A stretch of 25,661 bases of DNA, taken from IMG/VR virus record IMGVR_UViG_3300025138_000313, positions 1 through 25,661 of that record. One strand, given 5' to 3'. Each line of letters begins with the position of its first letter. Position 1 is the stretch's first letter. Of the stretch, positions 12,223 to 19,441 are shown one piece after another. The translations under genes and the position numbers were made by a program. The DNA comes from a virus. Under the pieces are notes generated by a model that saw nothing but the letters and a program-made list of their open reading frames with translations, was not told the DNA's origin and made no database searches.

Positions 12223-12848
12223 TAAGTGCTCCTTTTCCAATAACTATTACATTCTTTTGCAGATTGGAATGCGTAACCCCGCGAAGAAAGTATAGCGTAC
12301 TTTTGCACACGGGACTTTTCTTGTTCGTTAAAATATGAAGATGTAGTTTTACCCCGAACAGCTACATGGTCTTCTGTAATAATTTCATCTGGCATTACAG
12401 ACCAATCATAACTAGAAAATATTCGGGTATCATTACCTTCAGTATCTACTTTTAAAATATCTACATGAGTAATGCCGTGATTTTTAAAAAGTGTTTGCAA
12501 CTTTTTCACTGGAACCTGTTGATACTCATCTGTTAAATGTTGGCGAACAAAGGGTTCATTGTTTCGCAGTGAAGATCTCATGCACTTTTCTTTTTGTGCT
12601 GGAGACCGCCTATCAAAAAACCCATACTTACCAAAATAAAGTCTACCCATTTCATCTACATCACTTATAGCACAGTGATCGTAAACATAATCTGTTCCTT
12701 TTAAACTTTTGTGAATATCTTTTTCCATATGGGCATTTGGTTCTACCATAAGACCGAACCACTTTTCCTTTTTGCGATGTAAAAGTTTATTTGCAAGCGA
12801 CAGTGTTCGGGCGTTGAAGCACCCTATATCAACAATAACTTTAGTCAT
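12222..12848 (-). CDS. FkbM-family SAM methyltransferase
   Basis: In this 208-residue protein, SAM-binding motif I is VDIGCFNARTL (6-16), followed by VEPN (35-38), AISD (60-63), VPVKKLQTLF (112-121) and VDILKVDTEGND (129-140). The last is the FkbM hallmark, with the D-x-E-G core. FkbM enzymes methylate hydroxyl groups on sugars or small molecules. Here a glycosyltransferase lies two genes upstream, so methylation of a transferred sugar, possibly on DNA or on virion parts, is a reasonable guess. The ATG has AAAGGAGA upstream and overlaps the stop of the thymidylate-synthase-like gene as ATGA, arguing for joint expression. Confidence 0.87.
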   Translation of the reverse strand: MTKVIVDIGCFNARTLSLANKLLHRKKEKWFGLMVEPNAHMEKDIHKSLKGTDYVYDHCAISDVDEMGRLYFGKYGFFDRRSPAQKEKCMRSSLRNNEPFVRQHLTDEYQQVPVKKLQTLFKNHGITHVDILKVDTEGNDTRIFSSYDWSVMPDEIITEDHVAVRGKTTSSYFNEQEKSRVQKYAILSSRGYAFQSAKECNSYWKRST

Positions 12849-13819
12849 TTCATTCTCCTTTGTAGCCATTCAACGCAAGCCTTCCGCCAAGCTGCATCTC
12901 TAATAGTAAATGCGTGATTCACCGCACCTGTGAGATTTTTTTGTTTCCAACAATCCCATGATTTCCGCATTGGTTCACAAATATCTGCAAAAACGGCATT
13001 GCGTAAACAATATCTATCTTTAGTTATCCACCTACGAAGCTCCTCATCAAAGGTGTCGGGATGAGTTACAAGTGGTGTAGGGGTATTGTCGTCTGACCTT
13101 TTGTCTAACAAAAGATATGAATTATAATCGGGTTGCATATTATCTAACTTAGCTAACGTCTTTTTGTAGGCGTGAAGATTGTTAGAAATTTGATAGTATA
13201 ATCCGACTTGAAACCCAGTCATTGCTGCCATATACTCTAACAACATAGACATATGCACAGCATTTGCGCCATACGCACCCCAAATCATATCATTGCTGCG
13301 ATTCACAATACTCATGTTTAGTTTGCCTTCACGCGCCCAAAAGAAAGCCTGAGTATTACAGGGATAATCTTTTCCTGCGTTATGCTCACGCAAATCTTCC
13401 CAAGGATCCCACATACCCACCACAGCACGGCGATCATTTTTAAATGTCATTAATCTGTGTTGGGCTATTTTTAATTGATCGCCCCCAAACCATTCGCGCC
13501 ATCTAAAACCATACGCGCCGTGGAACACATCGCCATCATCGCTATAGCTGCTGATGTTAGAATTAAACTGGCTTATCCATTCAACATCATTGCGCCCTGC
13601 CAGCATCCACATACCTTCCATAAAATGAAAATATGGGTTGGCATCCCGTTCTGGATAAAACAGCACCCTTTCACGACTGTGAGTATAAACGGTTGTTACT
13701 GGAGTAGGAAATTCTAAAGCGGGGCCGTTTCTAGTTTCTACTTCTACGCCCTTTAACAAAAGAGCTTGCTTTGCAACGTATAGGGCTTCCGCCACGTTAC
13801 GAACATAAAAAGACTGCAT
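12845..13819 (-). CDS. thymidylate synthase-fold enzyme (possible dUMP hydroxymethylase)
   Basis: This 324-residue protein belongs to the ThyA superfamily. Catalytic Cys is C154 in DYPCNTQAFFW; NRSND (173-177) matches the QRSxD phosphate-binding motif; WGAYGANAVHMSMLLEYMA (180-198) matches the substrate loop; and NLHAY (214-218) is the conserved H-x-Y. FMEGMWMLAG (66-75) fits the E-x2-W region. The sequence is clearly not a standard ThyA: PCN replaces PCH, and the loop before N186 has an extra residue. Such divergent phage members include dUMP and dCMP hydroxymethylases, which make modified precursors. With an HMUDK-family gene nearby, a 5-hydroxymethyl-dUMP activity is plausible; plain dTMP synthesis cannot be excluded. 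GAGG lies about 8 bases before the ATG. Confidence 0.85.
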   Translation of the reverse strand: MQSFYVRNVAEALYVAKQALLLKGVEVETRNGPALEFPTPVTTVYTHSRERVLFYPERDANPYFHFMEGMWMLAGRNDVEWISQFNSNISSYSDDGDVFHGAYGFRWREWFGGDQLKIAQHRLMTFKNDRRAVVGMWDPWEDLREHNAGKDYPCNTQAFFWAREGKLNMSIVNRSNDMIWGAYGANAVHMSMLLEYMAAMTGFQVGLYYQISNNLHAYKKTLAKLDNMQPDYNSYLLLDKRSDDNTPTPLVTHPDTFDEELRRWITKDRYCLRNAVFADICEPMRKSWDCWKQKNLTGAVNHAFTIRDAAWRKACVEWLQRRMK

Positions 13820-13845
13820 ACAACGCCTCTACGATTAAAAGTGGT

Positions 13846-13874
13846 GCGGGGGGCTGTAACCACCCGCAATTATA
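13846..13874 (-). promoter_or_regulatory. hairpin and TATAAT upstream of 13819
   Basis: GCGGGGGG (13846-13853) and CCACCCGC (13860-13867) form an 8-bp stem with one mismatch. A perfect minus-strand TATAAT lies at 13869-13874, but no good -35 is seen 15-19 bp before it. It may be a terminator/promoter pair that separates the glycosyltransferase from the 13819-9240 operon. Confidence 0.45.
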
Positions 13875-13896
13875 ACTCATGCCCATCTAACGGGGC

Positions 13897-14928
13897 TTAC
13901 ACGGCTTGTCCAGTAAGGAAGGCTAAGTATTCTCCACCTATCATGTGGGCGTTATGCTGTTCTAAACTCCTGTAACCACCTTGCTGCAACTCCCGCAGTT
14001 TTTGGTCTGTGATAACAGCACCGTTCCGTTTGCCTTGTAGGATTTCAGCTAACTCTTCTGCTCCTGCTACAGCAATACAGTTGTATCCAGGAATCATATC
14101 ATCAGGCTTTTCTAACAGCCATTCAATATTGATAATAGGAATACAACCCGCACTCCATGCTTCTAGCCAAGTGTATTGAGTACCGCCGCCATCACCTTTA
14201 ATTATGGTCATATCTACATTAAACTTGTAATCCAGCATGAACCTACGCGCATAATCTCTTTCACGTGGGTAATGGGCTTTAGATTGAACCCACTCAGGGT
14301 ATTTAGGTACGATTTTGAATTTAGTGTAGAGCCTGTTTTCAAACCCCCGTATATCTATTTGGTGATGTTCTTCTAACAGCCTATTTGCATCTAATAAGAT
14401 TTCTGTATGTTTATCAAAATCTATGCGGCTAGTGCTAACTGCATTAAACAATCTGTTCGTAGGCATTTCCCCCGCTGGCTCACCACAACTGTACGGATGC
14501 CGGATAAACGCAGGTTCCCTTACCCTAAGAGCATCTTCATCGGTTAAAGTTTTCAAACCAATTTTGCGAATAACAACACACCTACGGGGATCTAATTTTC
14601 GGGGCATGTTTTTTAATTCAGTAGGGTCGTGAATGACAATGCTCGCATTACCAAACTCGTACAATTCCTTCGTTTGTTCTTTGAACTGTTTAGCCCCTGC
14701 TACAATCAACTTCATTGTTGGCCGAACAAGAGCTTCTACCATTGTGATGTTACGGTATTCTTTATCATAACCGAACTTGCGTTTGTTCTTTTCACTACGG
14801 GGACGAATTTTAAATAGGTTGACTTCTACCCCTACGCTTTCCAAGGCTTCCATCAAATGACAAGTGTATGTGACCCAACCACCATAGGGGTTAGGACTCA
14901 GGTAAAATAGATCAACTTTCATTGTCAT
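13897..14928 (-). CDS. GT4-like (GT-B) glycosyltransferase
   Basis: In this 343-residue protein, the N-terminal Rossmann half opens with DLFYLSPNPYGGWVTYTCHLMEAL (6-29), whose GG loop is typical of GT-B acceptors. The C-terminal half has NAVSTSRIDFDKHTEILLDA (162-181) and GDGGGTQYTWLEAWSAGCIPII (245-266), the E-x-x-S-x-G-x-P-type donor-sugar site of GT4 and relatives. It should transfer a sugar from a nucleotide donor. In phages such enzymes often glycosylate hydroxymethylated DNA bases; here it follows an HMUDK-family gene with an ATGA overlap, which supports DNA as a possible target. Virion or host surface sugars are alternatives. I start at the Met in the ATGA overlap; another Met lies two codons on. 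Confidence 0.82.
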   Translation of the reverse strand: MTMKVDLFYLSPNPYGGWVTYTCHLMEALESVGVEVNLFKIRPRSEKNKRKFGYDKEYRNITMVEALVRPTMKLIVAGAKQFKEQTKELYEFGNASIVIHDPTELKNMPRKLDPRRCVVIRKIGLKTLTDEDALRVREPAFIRHPYSCGEPAGEMPTNRLFNAVSTSRIDFDKHTEILLDANRLLEEHHQIDIRGFENRLYTKFKIVPKYPEWVQSKAHYPRERDYARRFMLDYKFNVDMTIIKGDGGGTQYTWLEAWSAGCIPIINIEWLLEKPDDMIPGYNCIAVAGAEELAEILQGKRNGAVITDQKLRELQQGGYRSLEQHNAHMIGGEYLAFLTGQAV

Positions 14929-15818
14929 GCTACTGTACCCCAACTCGTTGTAGAAAGAGGTTTAAACAAACTTCGGGGTCTGCCTTGGCCTAACCGCACA
15001 CGCTCATATTTATCCCACTCACACAAGCTATGTTCAATAGTTCGCATATCTACATCACATATATTTATATGAACGCCTATATGAGCTCCCGCATGAACTA
15101 ATAATTGCAACATTTCTTCATTAGCTTGGGGCTGCTTCATACTCTTTTTTAATTCACGCCCATGTATTCTATTCAACCCACGCACTGCTCCAGGACCAGC
15201 GTTAGCCCAAGTATATCTATCTGCAGACCCCCACAGTACGGGAGTATAGTTTAAGTCCGTAACAACTTCGTAAGACATAAAGCCGCCACCTCCCCAACCA
15301 CGGTATTCTTTTAACCTTTCATGGGTAGCTTGTAGACTTTTTTCTACAGAGGCTAGTTTACCAAGCCAATCTCTTGCTTTCCAAATAGGGGTCAGGAAAT
15401 GATCAACAACAACTTCTGCTTTGCTGCACTTCAACCCTTGATTAGTGATAATATACGCTCCTGTGAAAGTACGCTTCTTATCTGCTAACCTTTGTTGTAT
15501 CAAGGCTTTAGTTTGCTCAGGGTTCCAATCAGTAACCCAACCATGCTCTTCAGCAAACTCTGTTGTTCCCACCATTCGGAACAAACAGCAGTTGAAAAAC
15601 ATATCCCCCCAAGTAGCTTTGTTTTCGTTTGGTTTTGTCCAGTTTTGCCGCATCCAAATAGTAACGCGATCGTTTTCCCTAAACGGGTTTGTGAATTTAT
15701 ATGTTTGTAAGATTGGATCATCAGTCCAAGGTGGGTTTTTACCTGCCACCCTGCGCTGATATATAGCGTGTCGCTCATTGATCCAACCGAAGTAACTTTC
15801 TACGGCTTCGGTTTGCAT
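14925..15818 (-). CDS. 5-hmdU DNA kinase helical-domain (aGPT-Pplase clade) protein
   Basis: This 297-residue protein shows the pattern of the alpha-glutamyl/putrescinyl-thymine pyrophosphorylase-like family, whose clade 2 is now named the 5-hmdU DNA kinase helical domain. NPPWTDDPILQTYKFTNPFREND (28-50) is followed by RVTIW, FTGAYIIT (118-125), GWGGGGFMSYEVVTDL (174-189), GPGAVRGLNR (208-217) and IEHSLCEWDKYERV (261-274). The GPG turn recalls the helix-hairpin-helix of DNA glycosylases. In phages with hypermodified thymine, family members act on 5-hydroxymethyluracil in DNA. No Walker A is visible, so a kinase partner, or a different activity, would be needed. GAGGAAG precedes the ATG; it is coupled to the glycosyltransferase. 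Family assigned from motif memory, not a search. Confidence 0.8.
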   Translation of the reverse strand: MQTEAVESYFGWINERHAIYQRRVAGKNPPWTDDPILQTYKFTNPFRENDRVTIWMRQNWTKPNENKATWGDMFFNCCLFRMVGTTEFAEEHGWVTDWNPEQTKALIQQRLADKKRTFTGAYIITNQGLKCSKAEVVVDHFLTPIWKARDWLGKLASVEKSLQATHERLKEYRGWGGGGFMSYEVVTDLNYTPVLWGSADRYTWANAGPGAVRGLNRIHGRELKKSMKQPQANEEMLQLLVHAGAHIGVHINICDVDMRTIEHSLCEWDKYERVRLGQGRPRSLFKPLSTTSWGTVA

Positions 15819-15821
15819 TGT

Positions 15822-16448
15822 TTACACTTCCTCTAATTCAATTACGCCAGCTTTTATTGCGATACGGATATCCATGCCACTTCCGGGACTAGGATCTAAA
15901 GCACGAAGTTTTTCCATTGCTTCGCCTACTGTTTCACAATCCATAACAACAGACATGTTACGGTAACGATTAGTACCTTCACGAATGTTGGGTTTATCTG
16001 TTAGAAGAATAATTTTATCATCGTTATTAAACCTCGTTCGCACTTGTCTGATTTTTGTTACAAGTATTGGTTCTGGAAGATCAGAAACATCTGTGTAAGT
16101 AGGCATAGGTTTTGTTCCTTTTTTAGCCTTCCAAAAGGAAGCCTGTTTTATTACGATTTCGTGTAGTGTTTTGGTTGCGCGTTCTTTAGTGAAAAGTTCA
16201 AGAAAAGCAGGAGTAGCAATTTGTTTGCGAATTGATTCTGCCAACGCTTTTTGTTCCTTACAATCACTCGCAAGCAACACATTAAGAACAAGAGCTTCTA
16301 ACTCTGGTTTGGTACAAGAATTAAACAGTTGTTCAGGGGTGGAATAAACAATGCTATATTCATCGATAGCATCGCAAGTCTTCATAGCTTCTAATGTTTC
16401 AAACTTTAAGAAAAACCACGGCGGTCCATCACATATTGCGTAAAACAT
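15822..16448 (-). CDS. hypothetical protein
   Basis: This 208-residue protein is of unknown function. The N-terminal part starts MFYAICDGPPWFFLKFETLEAM, a short beta/alpha region; the middle is helical and charged (LEALVLNVLLASDCKEQ, SIRKQIATPAFLELF); the C-terminal part includes KIILLTDKPNIREGTNRYR and MDIRIAIKAGVIELEEV, the latter a likely beta strand. It does not match a family I know. Start supported by CATAGAAAGGGAGATAA before the ATG, with a promoter at 16483-16511. It is first in the operon that continues with the HMUDK-like and glycosyltransferase genes, so it could be part of that pathway. Confidence 0.78.
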   Translation of the reverse strand: MFYAICDGPPWFFLKFETLEAMKTCDAIDEYSIVYSTPEQLFNSCTKPELEALVLNVLLASDCKEQKALAESIRKQIATPAFLELFTKERATKTLHEIVIKQASFWKAKKGTKPMPTYTDVSDLPEPILVTKIRQVRTRFNNDDKIILLTDKPNIREGTNRYRNMSVVMDCETVGEAMEKLRALDPSPGSGMDIRIAIKAGVIELEEV

Positions 16449-16472
16449 TTATCTCCCTTTCTATGGAAAATT

Positions 16473-16511
16473 GGTATAGCCCATTTTAGTTCACAGGCTA
16501 TACCAAGACAA
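16473..16511 (-). promoter_or_regulatory. promoter TTGTCT-N17-TAAAAT with flanking inverted repeat
   Basis: Minus-strand TTGTCT (16506-16511) and TAAAAT (16483-16488) are 17 bp apart. A perfect 9-bp inverted repeat, GGTATAGCC (16473-16481) and GGCTATACC (16496-16504), straddles the -10, which is the place a repressor would bind. It drives the operon that starts at 16448. Confidence 0.72.
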
Positions 16512-16522
16512 TAGCTACTTTA

Positions 16523-17551
16523 TCAAGCTACATTAGCATATTCAATAGCTTTGGTCAATGCTTTGCGTTTTAAATTCGCACCCGTACCAAACCAAGCTGA
16601 GTGCAAAGAGTTACCCTCAACTTTAGACTTTTTCTGGTGATCAACTACATACGTTACCGCATTCAGTGCTCCCCACCATGTGCCTTTGGCCGAAGCAAGG
16701 TCAGCTCCAGGAGAAACTTCTACAGCTTCGCGCACAGCCTCTGCATTGCGTTTGAATTCATCACGCATTGGCGGCAATGCATTAGGATTGCCAGCCTTGG
16801 CACGTTCTATCAACAAGTTAGGTTGACATAACTCAGCTATAAAGTTATCAAGGTCGAAGGCTTTTGCCCGTTTGCTAGATAAAAACTCAGCTTGCTCTTG
16901 GAAGAACTTCATTTGTTCGCCACTCAAACCCAAAGCCTCTTCCGCAGCCTTATGTATTTCTTCGTCGAACATTTGTAGGTGTAGTACACGGAACCGTGAA
17001 CCTGTTTCACCTAACGCTTGTGTGAGCGTATTGTTGCATACAACTCGTATGGGCGTGAACATAATGGTCATAGCTTTACCGACTTGGTGGCTATTGTTCA
17101 GTAACAAGTACCCGCCAACTTCATCATTACCAGCCAGCTTGAACTTATCTGTTAATTTAGCCAAGCCCCAAATGTCTTTACCATCTTTTAGGCTACCCGC
17201 TGTTTCCATATTCATGGCCCCAGCTTCGGTAAACTTTTTGAAAAAGTCCATTACTTCCGCGTTTTGAAAAGGTATGTAGCCTTCGCCGCAATGCGAAAGT
17301 ATTTTGTTATCGCTGTCGCGTGTAAGAAAGTAGCTATCTTCAGCGCGAATAAAATTTGCTTCGCCTGTAGGATCGACAATATTCCAGCAGTCCGGCTTAG
17401 AAACCGTGTATGCTGGGCGTTTGCTTACTGTCCAGTCGATCTGGGCGGCTTTAAGCATTTCTTCAGGTGACATAGTGTTGTCAACTTTAGTACCTAACCC
17501 ATGCCAAGGGACTTGCCCCGCATAAGCCATCGTTTCTACTAAGTGTGCCAT
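16523..17551 (-). CDS. DUF932 phage/plasmid-like protein (TIGR03299)
   Basis: This 342-residue protein is a typical DUF932 member: MAHLVETMAYAGQVPWHGLG at the start, MLKAAQIDWTVSKRPAY, then ILSHCGEGYIPFQNAEVMDFF (about 84-104), and ETAGSLKDGKDIWGLAKL. This is followed by ICNNT-like VCNNTLTQAL and a helical C-terminus with GTGANLKRKALTKAIEYA. The family is widespread in phages and plasmids and sits near replication or recombination genes; its biochemistry is not settled. It forms a two-gene unit with the upstream 93-residue protein, with CTAGAAAGGAG before the ATG. Confidence 0.93.
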   Translation of the reverse strand: MAHLVETMAYAGQVPWHGLGTKVDNTMSPEEMLKAAQIDWTVSKRPAYTVSKPDCWNIVDPTGEANFIRAEDSYFLTRDSDNKILSHCGEGYIPFQNAEVMDFFKKFTEAGAMNMETAGSLKDGKDIWGLAKLTDKFKLAGNDEVGGYLLLNNSHQVGKAMTIMFTPIRVVCNNTLTQALGETGSRFRVLHLQMFDEEIHKAAEEALGLSGEQMKFFQEQAEFLSSKRAKAFDLDNFIAELCQPNLLIERAKAGNPNALPPMRDEFKRNAEAVREAVEVSPGADLASAKGTWWGALNAVTYVVDHQKKSKVEGNSLHSAWFGTGANLKRKALTKAIEYANVA

Positions 17552-17569
17552 TGTTACTCCTTTCTAGAG

Positions 17570-17851
17570 TTAGTGCATAGTGGCGTTTTCAACTTCAACT
17601 TCAACTACTGGTAAATCATTAAAACGGTCGAAAGACATATCGAGCATTACATTTAGTTCTGGTGCTATTAATACTTTCACACGCATTTCTACTTGGTTAT
17701 GCTCCATTGCAAATACTACAGGAAACTTGAAGTCGTCGTCGAGTTGCTGTAGTATTTCAGTATCAATGCTACGGTTGCGTTTTTCCTTAATAGCCGCAGC
17801 ATTGGTTTCAATAAGCATATCTTTAGTGAAGTATTGGTAACTGTTCGTCAC
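17570..17851 (-). CDS. hypothetical small protein upstream of DUF932
   Basis: This 93-residue protein is of unknown function. It has a helical N-terminus (MLIETNAAAIKEKRNRSIDTEIL) and a beta-rich end (VVFAMEHNQVEMRVKVLIAP, PVVEVEVENATMH). It starts at a GTG with GGAAGGA about 8 bases upstream. A likely promoter lies at 17885-17912. It is co-transcribed with DUF932, 18 bp apart, suggesting a shared role. Confidence 0.75.
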   Translation of the reverse strand: MTNSYQYFTKDMLIETNAAAIKEKRNRSIDTEILQQLDDDFKFPVVFAMEHNQVEMRVKVLIAPELNVMLDMSFDRFNDLPVVEVEVENATMH

Positions 17852-17884
17852 TTGGTAATCCTTCCTATTTTTACCTGTACTTTA

Positions 17885-17912
17885 AATATACCCGCCTAGT
17901 TTATAATGATAA
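17885..17912 (-). promoter_or_regulatory. promoter TTATCA-N16-TATATT
   Basis: Minus-strand TTATCA (17907-17912) and TATATT (17885-17890) are 16 bp apart, in a 72-bp AT-rich gap. It would drive 17851-16523. It is less like the common promoter type of this window. Confidence 0.5.
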
Positions 17913-17923
17913 CTACTATTTAC

Positions 17924-19441
17924 TCAGTGTGATAACAAATAACCTTGACTAAACATAGGGTGGATCAGGTGTAAATTATCTGTAGCTCTAGTAAGGCCAA
18001 CATAGAATACCCTAGCTTCATCTTCCTCGTAGGTATTTATTTTGCGCCACATACTATAAGGTCGACGCATGGTATCTGTTAACAGCATGACATTAGTTGC
18101 TTCCGCTCCTTTTGCTGAGTGTATAGTAGATATACGCAGCCTTGGAGTTTCTGTTAAACTTTCACCTTTTCGCAAACATGCTTTAATATATGTACGGTCA
18201 CGTTCTGATATTTTCCCTAACCCTACATCCCAAGGGTGAGTATGTAGTAACCCGTGATTTTGGCGTAAATCTTCTAAGCTGTAAAACACACTATCATCAC
18301 CATCGGGCATTGTTTTAAATCCGTAAGCAACTTGGCTGTTGAGCAGCATCTGTTTGTAAACTAACCGAACATGTTCTGCGTTCAAACGGTTTCCTTGCCG
18401 CAAATGTTCCCACAACCGAACAGCCTCCAATACCTTACTATCTATACTTTTAGATCCGTTATAGATGTACAAATGTCCTCGTCGGCGTACTTCTTCTTCA
18501 ATTTGTTGTGCGCCTCGTGTTGTTCGGCTGAGTAACAGCCATTGGCCTGATGATAAATCTACTTCTTCAGAGTGTCTATGCCAGACTACACTTCCGTGGG
18601 ATTCTTTAGGCGTGAATATTTTTTCACGTCTGCCAACAATTTTGCGTATAATCTTATGACTTAACTCATGGTGCAGAGAAGGTATTCTATAAGATTTATT
18701 TAATAACGTCACTTCACCGTTGAGACCGACAAAATGCTCTACATCTGCTCCTGCATATCTAAAAATCGCTTGATCATCATCCCCCGCCACATAACAGATT
18801 TTACTATTAGCTTCTAACATACGGGCCATCTCCCATTGGATGGGAGAAAGATCTTGGGCTTCATCTATGAACACTACTTCTAGCTTCGGGCACAACTTTC
18901 TTTCTATGAATGTTTCTAACATCCCCGCATAATCTTCTAACGCATAAGAGCGTTTCCAATGTTCTAACCCTTTGTTAACGTATTCAACCCTAGACCAATC
19001 TGTTTTTAATGGGACAATACTTTCATTATATATCTTACGCAACGGTTGCCGCAAAATGCGAGACATATTTATTATTTCTAAAAACTTATCTCCATAACCG
19101 AAATCTTTGTATGGCCCTTGATCTACAGGTGTACCTGTGTAAAACCTACCTATCTTTAACCAATCAGCTACTTCTTGGTATTTTTGTGGAGTCATTACTT
19201 GTGAATGAGTAAGCCCCGCTTGCAAAAAAGCTAGACTATGCAGGGTTCTAAAATAGGGCAACTCTTTACGGGAAAGCCCAAACTTCTCACTGGCTCTATC
19301 TATAGCTTCTGTAGCTGCTCTACGGGTGAATGCAAAATATCCAATACGATCTGGTGGCACACCACTCTGCAAATAACTTTCTACTAATGATAACAGCTTA
19401 GTTGTTTTTCCTGTTCCAGGAGGCCCAAGCACAATTTTCAT
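17924..19441 (-). CDS. UvrD/Rep-type SF1A DNA helicase
   Basis: This 505-residue protein has all main SF1A motifs in order: Walker A GPPGTGKTT (6-14), Ia YFAFTRRAATEA (35-46), TLHSLAF (66-72), Walker B FIDEAQDLSP (191-200), motif III VAGDDDQAIFRYAG (218-231), motif IV LLLSRTT (302-308), motif V STIHSAKGAEATNVMLL (438-454) and motif VI EARVFYVGLTRATDNL (475-490). It is shorter than UvrD (about 720), with reduced 1B/2B domains, like phage Dda-type enzymes. It should unwind DNA 3'-5' using ATP, in replication or recombination. Its start overlaps the primase stop as TAATG, so the two are made as a pair. Confidence 0.95.
   Translation of the reverse strand: MKIVLGPPGTGKTTKLLSLVESYLQSGVPPDRIGYFAFTRRAATEAIDRASEKFGLSRKELPYFRTLHSLAFLQAGLTHSQVMTPQKYQEVADWLKIGRFYTGTPVDQGPYKDFGYGDKFLEIINMSRILRQPLRKIYNESIVPLKTDWSRVEYVNKGLEHWKRSYALEDYAGMLETFIERKLCPKLEVVFIDEAQDLSPIQWEMARMLEANSKICYVAGDDDQAIFRYAGADVEHFVGLNGEVTLLNKSYRIPSLHHELSHKIIRKIVGRREKIFTPKESHGSVVWHRHSEEVDLSSGQWLLLSRTTRGAQQIEEEVRRRGHLYIYNGSKSIDSKVLEAVRLWEHLRQGNRLNAEHVRLVYKQMLLNSQVAYGFKTMPDGDDSVFYSLEDLRQNHGLLHTHPWDVGLGKISERDRTYIKACLRKGESLTETPRLRISTIHSAKGAEATNVMLLTDTMRRPYSMWRKINTYEEDEARVFYVGLTRATDNLHLIHPMFSQGYLLSH

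Noticed and set aside
15500-15778. Overlapping 92-residue minus frame and + frames inside 14925-15818
   Set aside because: The HMUDK-like protein in the main frame has clear conserved motifs; the other frames have no start signal.
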